NCBI GenBank assembly: GCA_012931725.1
Contig: CM022945.1
Span: 153,798,766 to 153,862,765, forward strand
Direction: 5' to 3'
DNA from: Litsea cubeba
Lineage: Eukaryota > Streptophyta > Magnoliopsida > Laurales > Lauraceae
DNA length: 64,000 nt
Part shown: piece by piece, positions 34,301 to 45,177 of the stretch
How positions within the stretch are numbered: the stretch's first letter is position 1
How the letters are laid out: the number at the start of each line of letters is the position of its first letter
The notes under the pieces: generated by a model
What the model saw: only the letters and a program-made list of their open reading frames with translations
Told to the model about the DNA's origin: nothing
Database searches by the model: none
Program-made: the position numbers and the translations under genes

Positions 34301-35230
34301 CATGGAGATTATGTTCACATGCCTCCAGAATGGCTACATCCTATAGCGATTTCATGGCCTTTCGATGCCTGGGGTATGGACATCATAGGTCCTATTTCTC
34401 CCCCTTCGAGCAAAGGTCATCGCTTCATCTTCGCCGCTACGGATTATTTGTCCAAGTGGTCAGAAGCATTTGCGTTCAACGAAATGAAGACCTCATCAGT
34501 CCTTCAGTTCCTGCGCACCAACATCATTTGTCGTTTCAACATACCCAAAAGATTCGTCCATGATAACGGACCACAGTTCTGGGATCACCGATTCTACAGG
34601 TTCTGCGACAAGTATAAATTCCAAAGCTGTCCTTCGACTCCATACAATCCGGCAGCAAACGGGTTAGCAGAAGCTTTCAACAAGACCCTCTGCAAAATCC
34701 CTAAAAAAATGGTCTCTAGTCACAAAATAGACTGGAGCGACAAAATGTCCGAAGCTTTGTGGGCCTATCGAACCACCGTTCGAGGACCAACCCATAGCAC
34801 ACCATTCTCCTTGGTCTATGGATGCAAAGCTGTCGTGCCCTTGGAAGTACAAATTCCTTCCCTGAGGGTATCGTTGCAAAATGACATGACTCAAGAAAGC
34901 AATGTCAAATTGCGACTCCATGAGCTGGACAATCTCGATGAGAGACAGCTCGAAGCTCAACAAAGCATTGAACTTTACCAAGCACGCATGGCAGGATCTT
35001 TCGACAAAAAGGTCAGGCAACGCGCCTACAAAAAGGGTGTCTTGGTCCTTGCGGTAAAATGACCAATGGTCTTCGCTCACAAGTCCAAAGGCAAATTTGA
35101 GCCAAAATGGGAGGGACCCTACGACATCGACAAGGTTTTCTCCAACGGCGCATACGCACTCCTAAACATGGAAGGTGACAGATGTATGATGCCCATCAAC
35201 GGCAAGTTCTTAAAGCGGTACTACCCTTGA
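31326..35230 (+). pseudogene. pol of element 2: G-patch-like, RT, RNase H, aRNase H, integrase (broken)
   Basis: One frame to TGA 35228. It opens with a G-patch-like segment (shifted at its start; see element 1). RT about 31920-32900, with MDGFSGYNQIKM and YVDD at 32552-32563. First RNase H from FILYTRG (about 32985). Archaeal-type RNase H from MYFDGATR (about 33440), with AAEYQALILGLELA, VFGDSQLI and RADALAG. Integrase: HHCC zinc region (about 34165-34300), GMDIIGP, HDNGPQF and NGLAEAF, then a C-terminal basic part ending KFLKRYYP. Stops at 32351, 32450, 32522, 32612, 33038, 33281, 34241 and 35060. That at 33281 is shared with element 1. Two RNase H domains are characteristic of Tat/Ogre elements. 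Confidence 0.88.
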
Positions 35231-35579
35231 AGACTTACCCAACTGGGTAAGAGCAATGCCTGTATGGCCAAAATAGGTTTCCAGGTACACGCTCGCTAAA
35301 CCCATCTTTTTTAGAATTTTCATGTCAAATGTTGAAATTTCTAGAAATTTAAACAATGCTTACTTTCATCGTTTCATTGTTCAAAAAAAATCCAAGTTTA
35401 GGAACCTTTCCCTAACTTGACCAAGATTTTCAACCCTTGAACCCAAAATTCATGGTTTGAAACAAAATCCGGATTCAAGGATTTCCACCCTAGTCCACCT
35501 TACCTTTTACCGCCTAAATGGTTTTAGGTAAAAACTTATGACTCTCGTGTCTTTAAACAAAAAAAAAATGTTTCTTTAA
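35231..35579 (+). other. Post-pol spacer of element 2
   Basis: Noncoding, conserved with 62776-63110 of element 3 (GGTAAGAGCAATGCCTGTA, TTTCCAGGTACACGCTCG). No gene or RNA structure is recognised. Confidence 0.5.
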
Positions 35580-36475
35580 AAAGCTGCGGTGAAGCGACGT
35601 TTAGTCGATACTAGCACAAATCAGAAGCATGCGAACCACGTTCGACACTTCCAAAATCGCAGGGAAGCGACATTTCGTCGATACTTGCAAAATCCAAAAC
35701 CGTGGAGATGCAACATTTCAGTTGATATCCACAACCCAAATTTCAAAGGTTCAAAAAAAAAAAACCAAGAAACTGTGGAGATGCAACATTTCAGTTGATA
35801 TCCACAACCCAAATTTCAGAGGTTCAAAAAAAAAAAAACCAAGAAACTGTGGAGATGCAACATTTCAGTTGATATCCACAACCCAAATTTCAAAGGTTCA
35901 AAAAAACCTAAAAAACCATGGAGACGCAACATTTCAGTTGATATCCATAAACCAAAGGTTCGAGAAAGCCACAAATTTCAAAAATCGTGGGGAAACGACA
36001 TCAAGTCAGTACCCGCAAAACCAAAATTTTTGAAAAGCAAGGATGCAACATTCCATCGATACTTGCACCCAAATCCGCGAGGATGCGACATTCCATCGAT
36101 ACTCGCAACCGAACGAGCAAGGATGCGACATTCCATTGATACTTGCAAGAACATTCAGTAGGGAGGCGACATTTAGTAGATACTTGCATTTTTGAAAACC
36201 AAACCGGCTATAAATGCCACCAAAACAGGCTATAAATGCCACAACTGGCTATAGATGCCACCAAAACAAACCGGCTATCAATGCCACAAACCAAATACTT
36301 TGGCTTTCAAAAAAAAAAACCCGGCTATCAATGCCACAAACTCGGCTATCAATGCCACCAAAACCGGGTATCAATGCCACAAATCGGCTATCAATGCCAC
36401 AAAAAAGCTGGCTCTCATGACAAAAATCGGCTTCCATGCCACAAACAAAAATCTGCCTTCCATGCCAAAACAATC
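35580..36475 (+). repeat. Post-pol tandem repeats of element 2
   Basis: Four units of about 75 bp with GCAACATTTCAGTTGATATC (about 35700-35945), about three 45-bp units with GACATTCCATCGATACT (about 36040-36190), then about 12 short units of GGCTATCAATGCCACAAA type (36205-36460). Element 0 has about three and element 3 two of the 75-bp units, so copy number varies between copies. Confidence 0.85.
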
Positions 36476-36779
36476 ATTTGACTAAAGATTTTCACAAAAT
36501 GACAAGCTTTTGATCAAATCCCATTTAGCAATTACTCTTATCATAAAAAAGATTTAAGTAAGCGTATGGAAAACAAAAAACAAAAAAAAGGGCATCCCAT
36601 TTAGCAATTACTTTTATCACAAAAAGATTTAAGTAAGCGTAGGGAAAATAAAAAAAAAAGAGTACCAAAAAAATACATGTGGTACCAAAAAAAAAGAAAG
36701 TGTTCACAAGTACTACAATAAAAAAGAAGAAAAGTACCAAAAAAATACAAGTGATACCAAAAAAAAGAAGGATAGTTTC
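36476..36779. other. A-rich spacer between repeats and antisense gene
   Basis: Contains a local duplication of TTTAGCAATTAC...AAAAAGATTTAAGTAAGCGTA and of GTACCAAAAAAATAC. On the minus strand this would be the 3' UTR side of the antisense gene. Confidence 0.45.
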
Positions 36780-39700
36780 TGCTACAAAAATCAGGAGCTC
36801 GGCCAAAAATGGTCTCCAGCCAAGAGTTCAGCTCCTGAAGCAAACTTTTGGCCTCAGCCGTCAAGGATTCCAGGGCACGATTCTTCAAGAACTTGCCATG
36901 AGATGCTGGGGTGGGCTGTAACCCTTCTTTCGCACCGGGAAGCTTATCCCGAGCAGTTTGCCATTGTTTGTTCTCTTCAGACTTCCTTTTAAGAACTCGA
37001 TCGGCATCTGTAACCCGGCGAATCAGAGCACTCTCCATGTCACGAGCCTCTGTTATTGCAGTCCACTTGGCAGCGACTTGTGCCTGCAGATGCTCAAGAC
37101 ATTTCCTGGCCTCATCAACCTCCCTATCAAGGATGTTAAGGTCATGTGTCAGCCCAATGATGGCTAGCTCTTCTAAGTTCTTCTCTCGGACTATCTGTTT
37201 CCTGCTTTGTGTAGCCTCATCCAGGTTAGACTGAGCCTTATCCGCAGGGTCCAGGAACATCTCCTTGAAGAACTGGCCGTCAGGAAAACCCATGGTCTCA
37301 AACCACCTTTCACCCAGCTCAATGATCTTATCAACGATCGCCCTGGCACTTGTGACATCCAGACTAGCCTCTTCGGCAACAACAAGAATCTCACGCACAT
37401 GCTGGATCATCCCAAATCCGGCATCTAAGTGCCCAGAAAGCAGAGTCTCAATCCAAGAGTTCAGAACCCGCACCATCACCTTCTTTGCAAAAAGAAGAGA
37501 TGGCCCAGCTGAAGATTCGCCCAACTCCGTTGGTCGGCTGCTCATGTCATCACCCGTTGGAAGAGTAACAAAAGAACTCTTTCCGGTTGAGGCTGCTCCT
37601 GCTCGGGAAGGAATCTCAACGAGGTATCTCCTCAACAGTGTCAGAACTGGTCCCAGGAGTCTCTACCTCTGGATCAACCTCTGGCATCCCTTGCTCTGGT
37701 TCTAAAGGAAGCGACGGACCCTCCTCTGTCACTTCAAAACCTGCCAAAGAAACACAAAAAGGTATGAATATGATCCTGTTTGAAAACCATTATCAGGGTT
37801 ATTACTACAAAATACCTTCTTCGACGACTGGCGGAAGACTCTCTTCCTCCATGAACTCATCGGAAGCATCATCAACATTTGCGTCCATCTATGGTTCAAA
37901 GTCATCGAAATCCTATGGCAAGTCAGCTGACAAGAAAAAATGTTGGCAAACCAAGTCACAGACAAAAAAAAAAGAGAAGAAAGCAAAATAAGTTATACCA
38001 ATTGGAGATTCTGGATTCACTCCAGAGTCCCTCAGTTCTTCTTCAGGTGCCCCGATAGGATCTGTCACCACGTCATCGGTTGGAACCTCAGGCATCTCCA
38101 AATCTTCCTCTTCTAAAAAAAAAGAAAAAAAAGAAAAGAGGAGCAGCGGGAAGAGAAAGCAAATCAAGACATGGAAAAATCCCATGAAAAGAAATGGAAA
38201 GAGAAAAAGGAAGAATCATACCTTCACCGACGGTCTCTTTTCCTCAGCTTCGCTTCTCTGGAGGCTCGTCAGCATCCCCTGGCGCCTCCTCATTGATAGT
38301 AAGAGGTACTTCCAAGTTAGGAGAGTCCTCATGCTGCCCCTTGCTGCGATGATGACTCCTCCTCCTCTTACTCCTGCGGGCTCGCTTCTTAGAGGAACCT
38401 GTCTCGCTGTCAGAGTCAGGTTTCCCACTTGACTCCTCACTGGATGGTCTACTCTTGCCAGTAGACTCCACGGAAGCTTGCCTTTGCTCCGCTTGCATCC
38501 AAGCATCAAGTTCGGCTTCCTCCTGTTCTAGCTGCTCTAAAGCCTCATCAGGTATTTCTCGAACAGCTTCAGAACCAATGACGCCCTGGTCACCGAGAAA
38601 GCCTATCTTATGCTTCTCTCCAAAAAAGAAGGCCCAAACTTCCTCTCGCCGGACGCCATCTGACTTTCCAAGGCCCTTTCCAGATGCCAGCTTCACATCA
38701 AGCTCCTTCTTGGAAAGCCCCCGATATGCCGAAAAGCTCTCCGCGAACCACTTCGCAAAGCCGGCAGTCCCGGAAGTTAACAACATAGGATAAGAGATCA
38801 TGGCTGTAGTGTCTTCAACACTATAGAAAGCCCATGCATTTCTCCCGTCCTGTAAACCTCCAAAGCGCTTCACCATGCTTGAAGGCGCTCCAACAACGCC
38901 TTGAGAAAATCCCAACTGCAAAGCAAAGCGAGAAGGTACATATGGCTGGATGTCGACGAAAAGATGTCTGCGGTACACCATCGTGCCAACATGTATGTTG
39001 AAAAGCCACTCCTTCTCTGCATTTGTCAAGGAGTAATGCCTTCCCGACCCCGCCCTGGTAGAGTCTCGGGAGGCACCAAAATCAAAAGCCTTCTTCCGCA
39101 ACTCCGGAGAAAGCTTCACTGAAGATTGCCCCATTTCGACGTCCCTGAACCGTCGGATCCTCATGCGGGCAAACAAAAGTTATTCGGACACGGCTTTGCC
39201 CTTAGCCAGCCGAATCATCAGAGGATCATCATCCTGTGCGGCACCCAGCCGGTGGAAACCAGGACAGTGGTACACGTACCACGAATAAAAGATATGGGAT
39301 GAAAATACCCTATTCATAGGGAGCCCAAGCCGAACCAAAAAAAATAGCAGCCTGCAGTTCGGTACACAGGTAGGAGTAAAGAGCTGCCACCAAAGCAAGC
39401 TACTCTCCAAATGCCATCTGACAAGCCGGAAAAATACAGTGCGGCCTGATGTGCGTTCCATCTCCTCCAGCAAAAATAGCCTCACCAAGCCAATAAGTGA
39501 GGTAAACAGCAAGATCTCTCCACAGTGCAATGTCAGGACATAAGGCGTTTGTACTTGCACAGAAATCTCTCAACTCTTCTTGCATAGCCAAGATCTTCTT
39601 CGAACTTGGATCCTGAGCCCTGGCTTCCTGGGTCACACTATTAGAAGACTCCCTGCTATTAAAAAAGTTAGGGAACGAAGAGCTAGAACTCTTCCAACTG

Positions 39701-41460
39701 CTGGATCTAACTTTCAAACCCTCCTTCTCCTTCAAAAAATCATAGAAGGCGACTAGCTGAAAGTACAGAAGCCTGAACTCCTCAGACTGCCCCTCAAGGA
39801 CGCTGTCAATCGGCATAAACTCCCCATAGAGTTTGCCAAGGATGGGCAATCCAGTAATGGCGCTCAGTTCCTTCAAAGAGAAACCAATCTCACCATTCGT
39901 CACAACGAAGGTATTGGTTTGTGGGAGGAATGATTCCAGCATAGCCATGAAGGCCTCGTCGGAAAAGATCACGGTCTCCCTAAAGGCGCGGACCGCATCA
40001 AAAATCCCTGCTTCCTTCAAAACGGCGCCACCAATCAGCAAGACGCGATCAGTCCATGACTTCCACTCGGAGTCAGCATTGAAACGGCCACGAAGTCGAA
40101 AAGGCTTTATCCAATTGTTGCCGTCACTGCTGAAAATACCAAGGCCCACCGGTCTCAAATCGACCGACGGATAATCAGAGCCCTGGTAGCCGCTGGATGG
40201 CATCAACAGGTCCATGTCAACAGGCGACCTCTCCGTATATCTAGGAGAACCGCCAACAAAAACCCCGGTCTTGATTACATTTGTCCTTCTCACCCAGCTT
40301 GGAGGATCTTCCCTCTTAGAGCACGTGGGGGCAAGGCTCATGATCGAGACGGTGCGATCAAACGTCGACCGGGTAGCAACAGTCTTCTTCTCACCATCTG
40401 CTGTGAAAGAGAACTGAAAACATCTCCTCTGGTATGTCATGTCATCAGGGACGGCATCACCAAAGAAGAAGGTAGGCTTGGGTAAAACACTCTGATCTCC
40501 CATCACCCATGGACAACTGCTTACCATGATCTTATAGAATTCCTCTCCCTTGAGAGCGATCAGTCGTTGCCTCATCTCATCTCTGTTGAGGGAGTCGCAT
40601 TCTTTCAAATTTCTCTTAACATACTGGACCTTCTCAAAGGCCTGCTGAATGGCCGGATTAGAAGAACTAGCAGATTGACGAGGTATGCTTGTAGCAGGCT
40701 CTTTACCCTTGTTCGTTCTGGAGGAACCACCTGCAAAGGTTGGAAAAGAAAAAGATCAAACATCAAAATGACATAAATTCGCTAAAAAGAAAATCTGGCG
40801 AAATTTTGACATCACTCCGGGGCAATTCCGAAGAAAAGGAACTATCCCGAAAGAAATAAAAAGCTTGAAGATGGGCTCAACACTGCTGCGAGCTCAGAAA
40901 CTCTAAACTTTCGAAACCTCAAAGTCTCCGCAAAATCAGGAAGGGCTCAACATCGCTGCGAGCTCCAAATTCCCAAATTTGCAAAAACTTTCAGGTATGC
41001 TATCACATCATGCTACAATTCAATTTTCAAAAAAATATACATGCATGAACATCTTGTTTTGCGAAAAAAATGCATTATCATGATGAGCAAAAAAAAAACA
41101 AAGAAAGAAACTTTCTCAAAAAAAAAGGGAGAAAGAAAAGAACGAAAAAAATAGAAAACTTTCTCAAAAAAAAAGGAGAGAGAAAGAAAACAAAAAGAAA
41201 AGAAAAGAAAAAAGGGACTGGCCCCAGGCCACGCGGCCGTACGGCCAGATCCGTAAGGCCCACAAAAGAAACAAAAAAAAAAACATGCAAAAAAAAGAAG
41301 AAAAAGAAAGAAAAAAAAAACGAGTGAAAAAAAAAGAAGCAAACACGTGGAAAATAAAAAAAAACAAGAAGAAAAGAAAAGAAAGAAAAAAAAAAAAAAG
41401 AAAGAACCTTTTTTTTCTACAATGGGGTTTTCTTGAAAAAGAGAACTTGCTTGAAGCCAT
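36780..41460 (-). pseudogene. Antisense spliced gene of element 2: plant-mobile-domain-like protein
   Basis: Runs opposite to gag-pol between integrase and 3' LTR. Proposed exons: 1, 41460-41421 (MASSKFSFSRKPH); 2, 40730-38222; 3, 38112-37999; 4, 37926-37816; 5, 37740 to about 36780. Introns are GT-AG and boundaries 2/3, 3/4 and 4/5 recur in element 0. Exon 2 carries a PMD-like region (SLKELSAITGLPILGKLYGEF, VYLTYWLGEAIFAGGDGTHI), FDFGASRDSTR, and a Ser/Arg/Lys-rich tail. Exon 5 is helical, with coiled-coil-like LEHLQAQVAAK. Predicted size is about 1,200 residues. Lesions: a stop near 39407, a +1 T near 39350, a stop near 39177, CGA to TGA near 38244, a stop in exon 4 and a shift near 37635. 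Extra ORFs of this sort are reported in Tat-lineage elements; their function is unknown. The PMD assignment is by eye. Confidence 0.7.
41070..41405. repeat. Purine-rich simple sequence with a GC-rich island
   Basis: Runs of A and GAAAG on the plus strand form most of intron 1 of the antisense gene. A GC-rich island (41220-41265, GGCCACGCGGCCGTACGGCC) interrupts it. Poly-Lys or poly-Phe frames here are artefacts of composition. Confidence 0.75.
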
Positions 41461-41580
41461 TGATGGAGAAGAAGAAGAAAAGTCTTGAAGATCTTGAAGA
41501 AGAAGAACTCGTGGTCTTGAAGCCCTCTTGGGATTGTAGCAAAAGAAAGTAATAAGAGCAAGGATCCAACCTCCTCCTTG

Positions 41581-41590
41581 CTTTTATAGA
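41581..41590 (-). promoter_or_regulatory. TATA box of the antisense gene
   Basis: The minus strand reads TCTATAAAAG, 130 bases upstream of ATG 41460. Between them is a CT-rich stretch like a plant 5' leader (TTCTTCTTCTTC), and the ATG context is ATCAATGGCT, close to the plant consensus. The antisense gene could thus be transcribed independently of the LTRs. Confidence 0.5.
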
Positions 41591-41599
41591 AGAGAGCAA

Positions 41600-42139
41600 A
41601 CCAAAGAAGGAAAGAAGAAAGAGGTAAGTGTTACTAATTAGTAACCTTACCTAAAGAAAGAGATCTTGAGGGATTTTCTCCCCAAAAAAAATTAATGAGA
41701 GATTTTCTCCCAAAAGATAGGATCAATGAAGGATTCTTGAGATATACTATCCCAAAATAAAGGGAACATGAGAGATTCTCACCAAATAAAGATATTCTTA
41801 GATATTCTCTATCCAAATGAGATATTTTTGGATATTCTTTACAAAAATGACACCATATGAGATCTAAGCCATTTCAAAAGCTTAAGGTCCCATGGGTTAG
41901 CCCATATGAGCCAGGTTTGACCACCTAGGCACTTAAAAAAAAAATTGGGGCTTTTAGTCAAAGAGAAATCCCTCTTACCAAGAGCATACAAAAATGGTTC
42001 CATGCCTCTTTTGAGTTGATTCGACCATACAAAAAAGAATTCCAAGCCCCATGAGCTTCCAAAATCAGACCATCCAGCCTCATCTAACAAATTGAGCCAA
42101 AATCTTGAAATTGACATTCCAAAAAAATCCAAACCAAAG
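41600..42139. other. Noncoding DNA upstream of the antisense promoter
   Basis: A few diverged units of GGGATTTTCTCCC/GAGATATTCTC type occur at 41655-41840. No gene is seen. Confidence 0.4.
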
Positions 42140-42310
42140 CCTGATCCCCTAACTTGCCACATACAGCCTGTTAGGTCACAAGATCAAAACCAAAATTGAT
42201 CCCCTAATATTCCACATACAGCTTGTTGGGTCACACGGTCAAAACAAAACCCGACCCCCTAACCTGCCACATACAGCCTGTAAGGTCACAAGGTCAAAAC
42301 CCAAATGCAC
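42140..42310 (+). repeat. Three tandem ~58-bp units before the PPT
   Basis: Units with CCCCTAACCTGCCACATACAG followed by (C)CTGTAAGGTCACAAGGTCAAAAC start at about 42146, 42201 and 42259, with several substitutions each. Confidence 0.75.
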
Positions 42311-42510
42311 ATCCCGGATGTCATCTTCAAAACTTTGCCTCGAGATGGTACGTGATCCCTTTCACTACCATAAAATTCCCCTGGAAGCTCAAAAGGCTAC
42401 AAATACCAAAAAGAAAGACTGCTCAAAGACTCTTGGTCAAGTCACAGGCTCTCCTTTACAAATCTCTTCGAGGCACATCGACTACAAATGTTAAGCAACT
42501 CGTCGCTGTA

Positions 42511-42525
42511 CCTTGAGGGGGCATT
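42511..42525 (+). other. Polypurine tract of element 2
   Basis: CCTTGAGGGGGCATT directly precedes the 3' LTR. TGAGGGGGCATT is the form typical of Tat/Ogre elements; it primes plus-strand DNA. Confidence 0.75.
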
Positions 42526-45123
42526 TGTTGACACCAAAAATGTCACTTTGCCTCTTCAAGATCCAAAAGAGCTACATGAAGTCGCAACCTGCCATAAATA
42601 GGCAATGCTACTTCCAAAAAATCAAATCTTGTCAGAATTAAACAAAAACTGCAAGATCCTTCAAGATAGCCAAAAGAGGAGTACACAAGAAGTTTCAGGC
42701 CATTTCAAAATCATTTGGCCTAACTTCGCTTCTCTGGCAGCTGAAAAGGAGCTCCCGGCGGCGAAAGCATCGGAGACACCAAGTCTTCGATCAGAGCCGA
42801 TGGATTGTCTCAAAATACATCCAAAAGGCTCAACGTCAAGTTCCGAGTCAAACCGACAATGTTTGACCCTACATCAACCCTCGAACAGCTAATTCAAGCC
42901 TCTCGGCGGCGAGAACCACCGAGGCCATCACTCATCGGATAGAGCACATGGACGGCTTCAAAATGCTTACAAAGGGCTACACGTCAAATTTCAGGTCATT
43001 TCGACAACATTTGACCATACTTTGACGCTCGGAAGCCAAATCAGGCCTCTCGGAAGCGAAGCTCCCCGGGACCATGGTTTCCAAGACAGAGCCTATAAAT
43101 CATCTTAAAATTACTCCAATAGGTTCCCTGTCAAATTTCAAGTCAATCGGACATCGGTTGACCGCACATCAAACCGCGACATCTTCATCGCGACAAAAGT
43201 AAGTCTACTGGTGATAGGGCCCCAAGCGGCTTCAAAACTCAAACAAAAGCCTATGGTTGGTCTTATTTATTGCTCAGCAGGCTTCACCCCAAAGTTCAGG
43301 TCATTCCGACATCGTTTGACCCAGTTTCAGCTTCTGACGGAAAATCGGCAGCTCTGCGAGACAAAGTCTTCAGCTTTCTCAGAAAATTAGAAACTTTGCA
43401 ATCCAAAATGCAAGGATTCTCATCAAGTTTTCTACAGGGAAATCAGGCCAATAAATGATAAAAAATGTCAAGGAAAAATACAGAACAAAAAAGAACAAAA
43501 AAAATAGCAAAAACGGACACAAAACAGGACAAAAGGGGGAAAACCCCCCCTAGGGTCGCAGACCCCTGCGACCCTGGGGCCCGGGATCGCCGGGAGGGGC
43601 CCCGAAAATCGTATTTTTCACCCTTTTTCCCTGATTCGAAGCGTCCGGCCTCTGGTATTTTCCAAAATTCATACTTTTGAGACACTAAATCCTCTGACAT
43701 CCGTCAAAAACACGGGTTAATCTCCAAGAGTATCGAAATCAACATTGATCGCCAACTAGTCAACCAAAAAAAAGTGTGCTTTCTACCCGACCGATCTAGA
43801 AATCGACAGGACAGATGGCACCGACCCGCTGTTGGCAACCAACACCTGAAGTTACATGATCATCCGATGTCGATCTACATGAAGATCCATCGATGATCAT
43901 CGCCAGAAGAATCCCAAAGGATGCGGCACGGCCCGCGACTCTTCAACTGCTCGGCGACCACTTAATGCGATTGATTGACAAGCTTGATTACAGTCATTAA
44001 TCCATTTCTTTGGACGGCCCAATAAGAAGCAAGCATCCGGGAGTAACAAGTCAAGAGATTTATGGCATTTAACCCATGAAACTCCTCCCATCATGGCGAT
44101 TAAAGGCGATTAAATGCCCTTAATCTCCTCCGGCCATTCAAAAGCCAAGAAAAAGGAGTTACAAAATAAAGAATTCAATCTTGTAACTCCTCCCTTTATG
44201 TAGCTTTATGACAATTAAGGCTCGTAAACCCTCCTAAATGGCTACATAAAAGCCTATAAATAGGAGAGCTCTCCAAGAAGAAAGGAGGACACAGACAAGA
44301 GAGGGACAGCAGAGAAACAAACAACAGACTGCAGAAAATCCGGAAACTCAGACAGAAAAAGGCATCAAAAAGAGAAAACTCTGCGGAAATCCTACACCGA
44401 CCACCGCTACAAGGTACCCCCCAAGGTCCTTGCCTTTTCCTTCTGCCTCCAATGGCTTAGACGTGGCTTTTCAGCCCGTCTACCTAGTTTTTTATTGGAC
44501 ATAGGACCTCCTCTTGGTCTTTGTCCTCTAAAAACCTGAGGTTATAGCCAAGCCAAGCGAGTCAATAGCATCCTCTGTTCTCATCTGTATGGATGATGGC
44601 GAAGTCCACATATGGCTTACGACTGTCAATCTGAACGGGTCCCCCACAATCTCCTGAGAAGTTAGATCCTCATTTTCTTGCTTTTCATTGTAGTTTGTAT
44701 ATTTTTAAAAGAGACAAAATCACAACTCTTGTCTTTCATTATTGATAAGAATTGTAAATCGGCTATAAACGCCAAAAATCGGCTATAAATGCCAAAATCG
44801 GCTATAACGCCAAAATCGGCTATAAATGCCAAAAAATCGCCTTTCACGGCAAACCAAGAAATGTCTTTTTCTTAAATATATGTGCAATGGAAAACTTGAA
44901 AGAAGTTGATTTCCATTTTACTTGTGAAGGTTAATCTCCGGATCACCACTTATAATTCCAAGTAAAAATAGAAAATCTGGCACACCCACACAAAGAAATG
45001 TTGATGCGCGCTTCTGCCCCCCCCCCCCCCCCCCCGTCCGGTTATGAAAGGGTCAGACCCAAACGGACTCCCACGTCCGCCGGCCTCGGTAGAACCGAGC
45101 GAGCAGAATGCGCCGGTCCACCA
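42526..45123 (+). repeat. 3' LTR of element 2 (2,598 bp)
   Basis: TGTTGACACC...GGTCCACCA, followed by the target copy GAACC. TATA at 44253-44262, hairpin at 43552-43575, CGGCTATAAA repeats at about 44758-44830 and a C-run near 45018-45035. It was easily mistaken for the start of a new tandem element, because the 27-bp tail of element 1's own LTR and its PBS follow immediately. Confidence 0.92.
44253..44262 (+). promoter_or_regulatory. LTR TATA box of element 2 (3' LTR)
   Basis: CCTATAAATA as in the other two LTRs. From here readthrough would run into the internal region of element 1. Confidence 0.6.
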
Positions 45124-45158
45124 GAACCGAGCGGGCAGAATGCGCTGGTCCATCAAGC
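45124..45158 (+). repeat. Target copy GAACC and displaced 3' tail of element 1's 5' LTR
   Basis: GAACC (45124-45128) repeats 21490-21494. The next 27 bases (45129-45155, GAGCGGGCAGAATGCG...CCATCA) are exactly the missing LTR end of element 1, followed by the AGC spacer. Confidence 0.88.
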
Positions 45159-45177
45159 TGGCAACACCCGGTGGGAC
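45159..45177 (+). other. Primer binding site of element 1
   Basis: TGGCAACACCCGGTGGGAC, the same site as at 24110 with one inserted A. Confidence 0.65.

Larger units (their letters stand above)
21495..45123 (+). mobile_element. Ogre-like element 2, complete 23.6-kb Tat/Ogre Ty3/gypsy retrotransposon
   Basis: Both LTRs are present (21495-24106; 42526-45123) and the flanks are GAACC on each side (21490-21494; 45124-45128). The order is PBS, leader with tandem repeats, gag, acidic linker, protease, G-patch-like, RT, RNase H, archaeal-type RNase H, integrase, 3' tandem repeats, antisense gene, PPT. RT before integrase, two RNase H domains, an extra gene and a size above 20 kb fit the Tat/Ogre lineage. 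It is disabled by many stops and several frameshifts, so any movement would need proteins from another copy. Confidence 0.93.

Noticed and set aside
41013..41561. Phe-rich minus and Lys-rich plus frames
   Set aside because: Low-complexity purine tract; only the first 13 codons from ATG 41460 fit the proposed exon 1 of the antisense gene.
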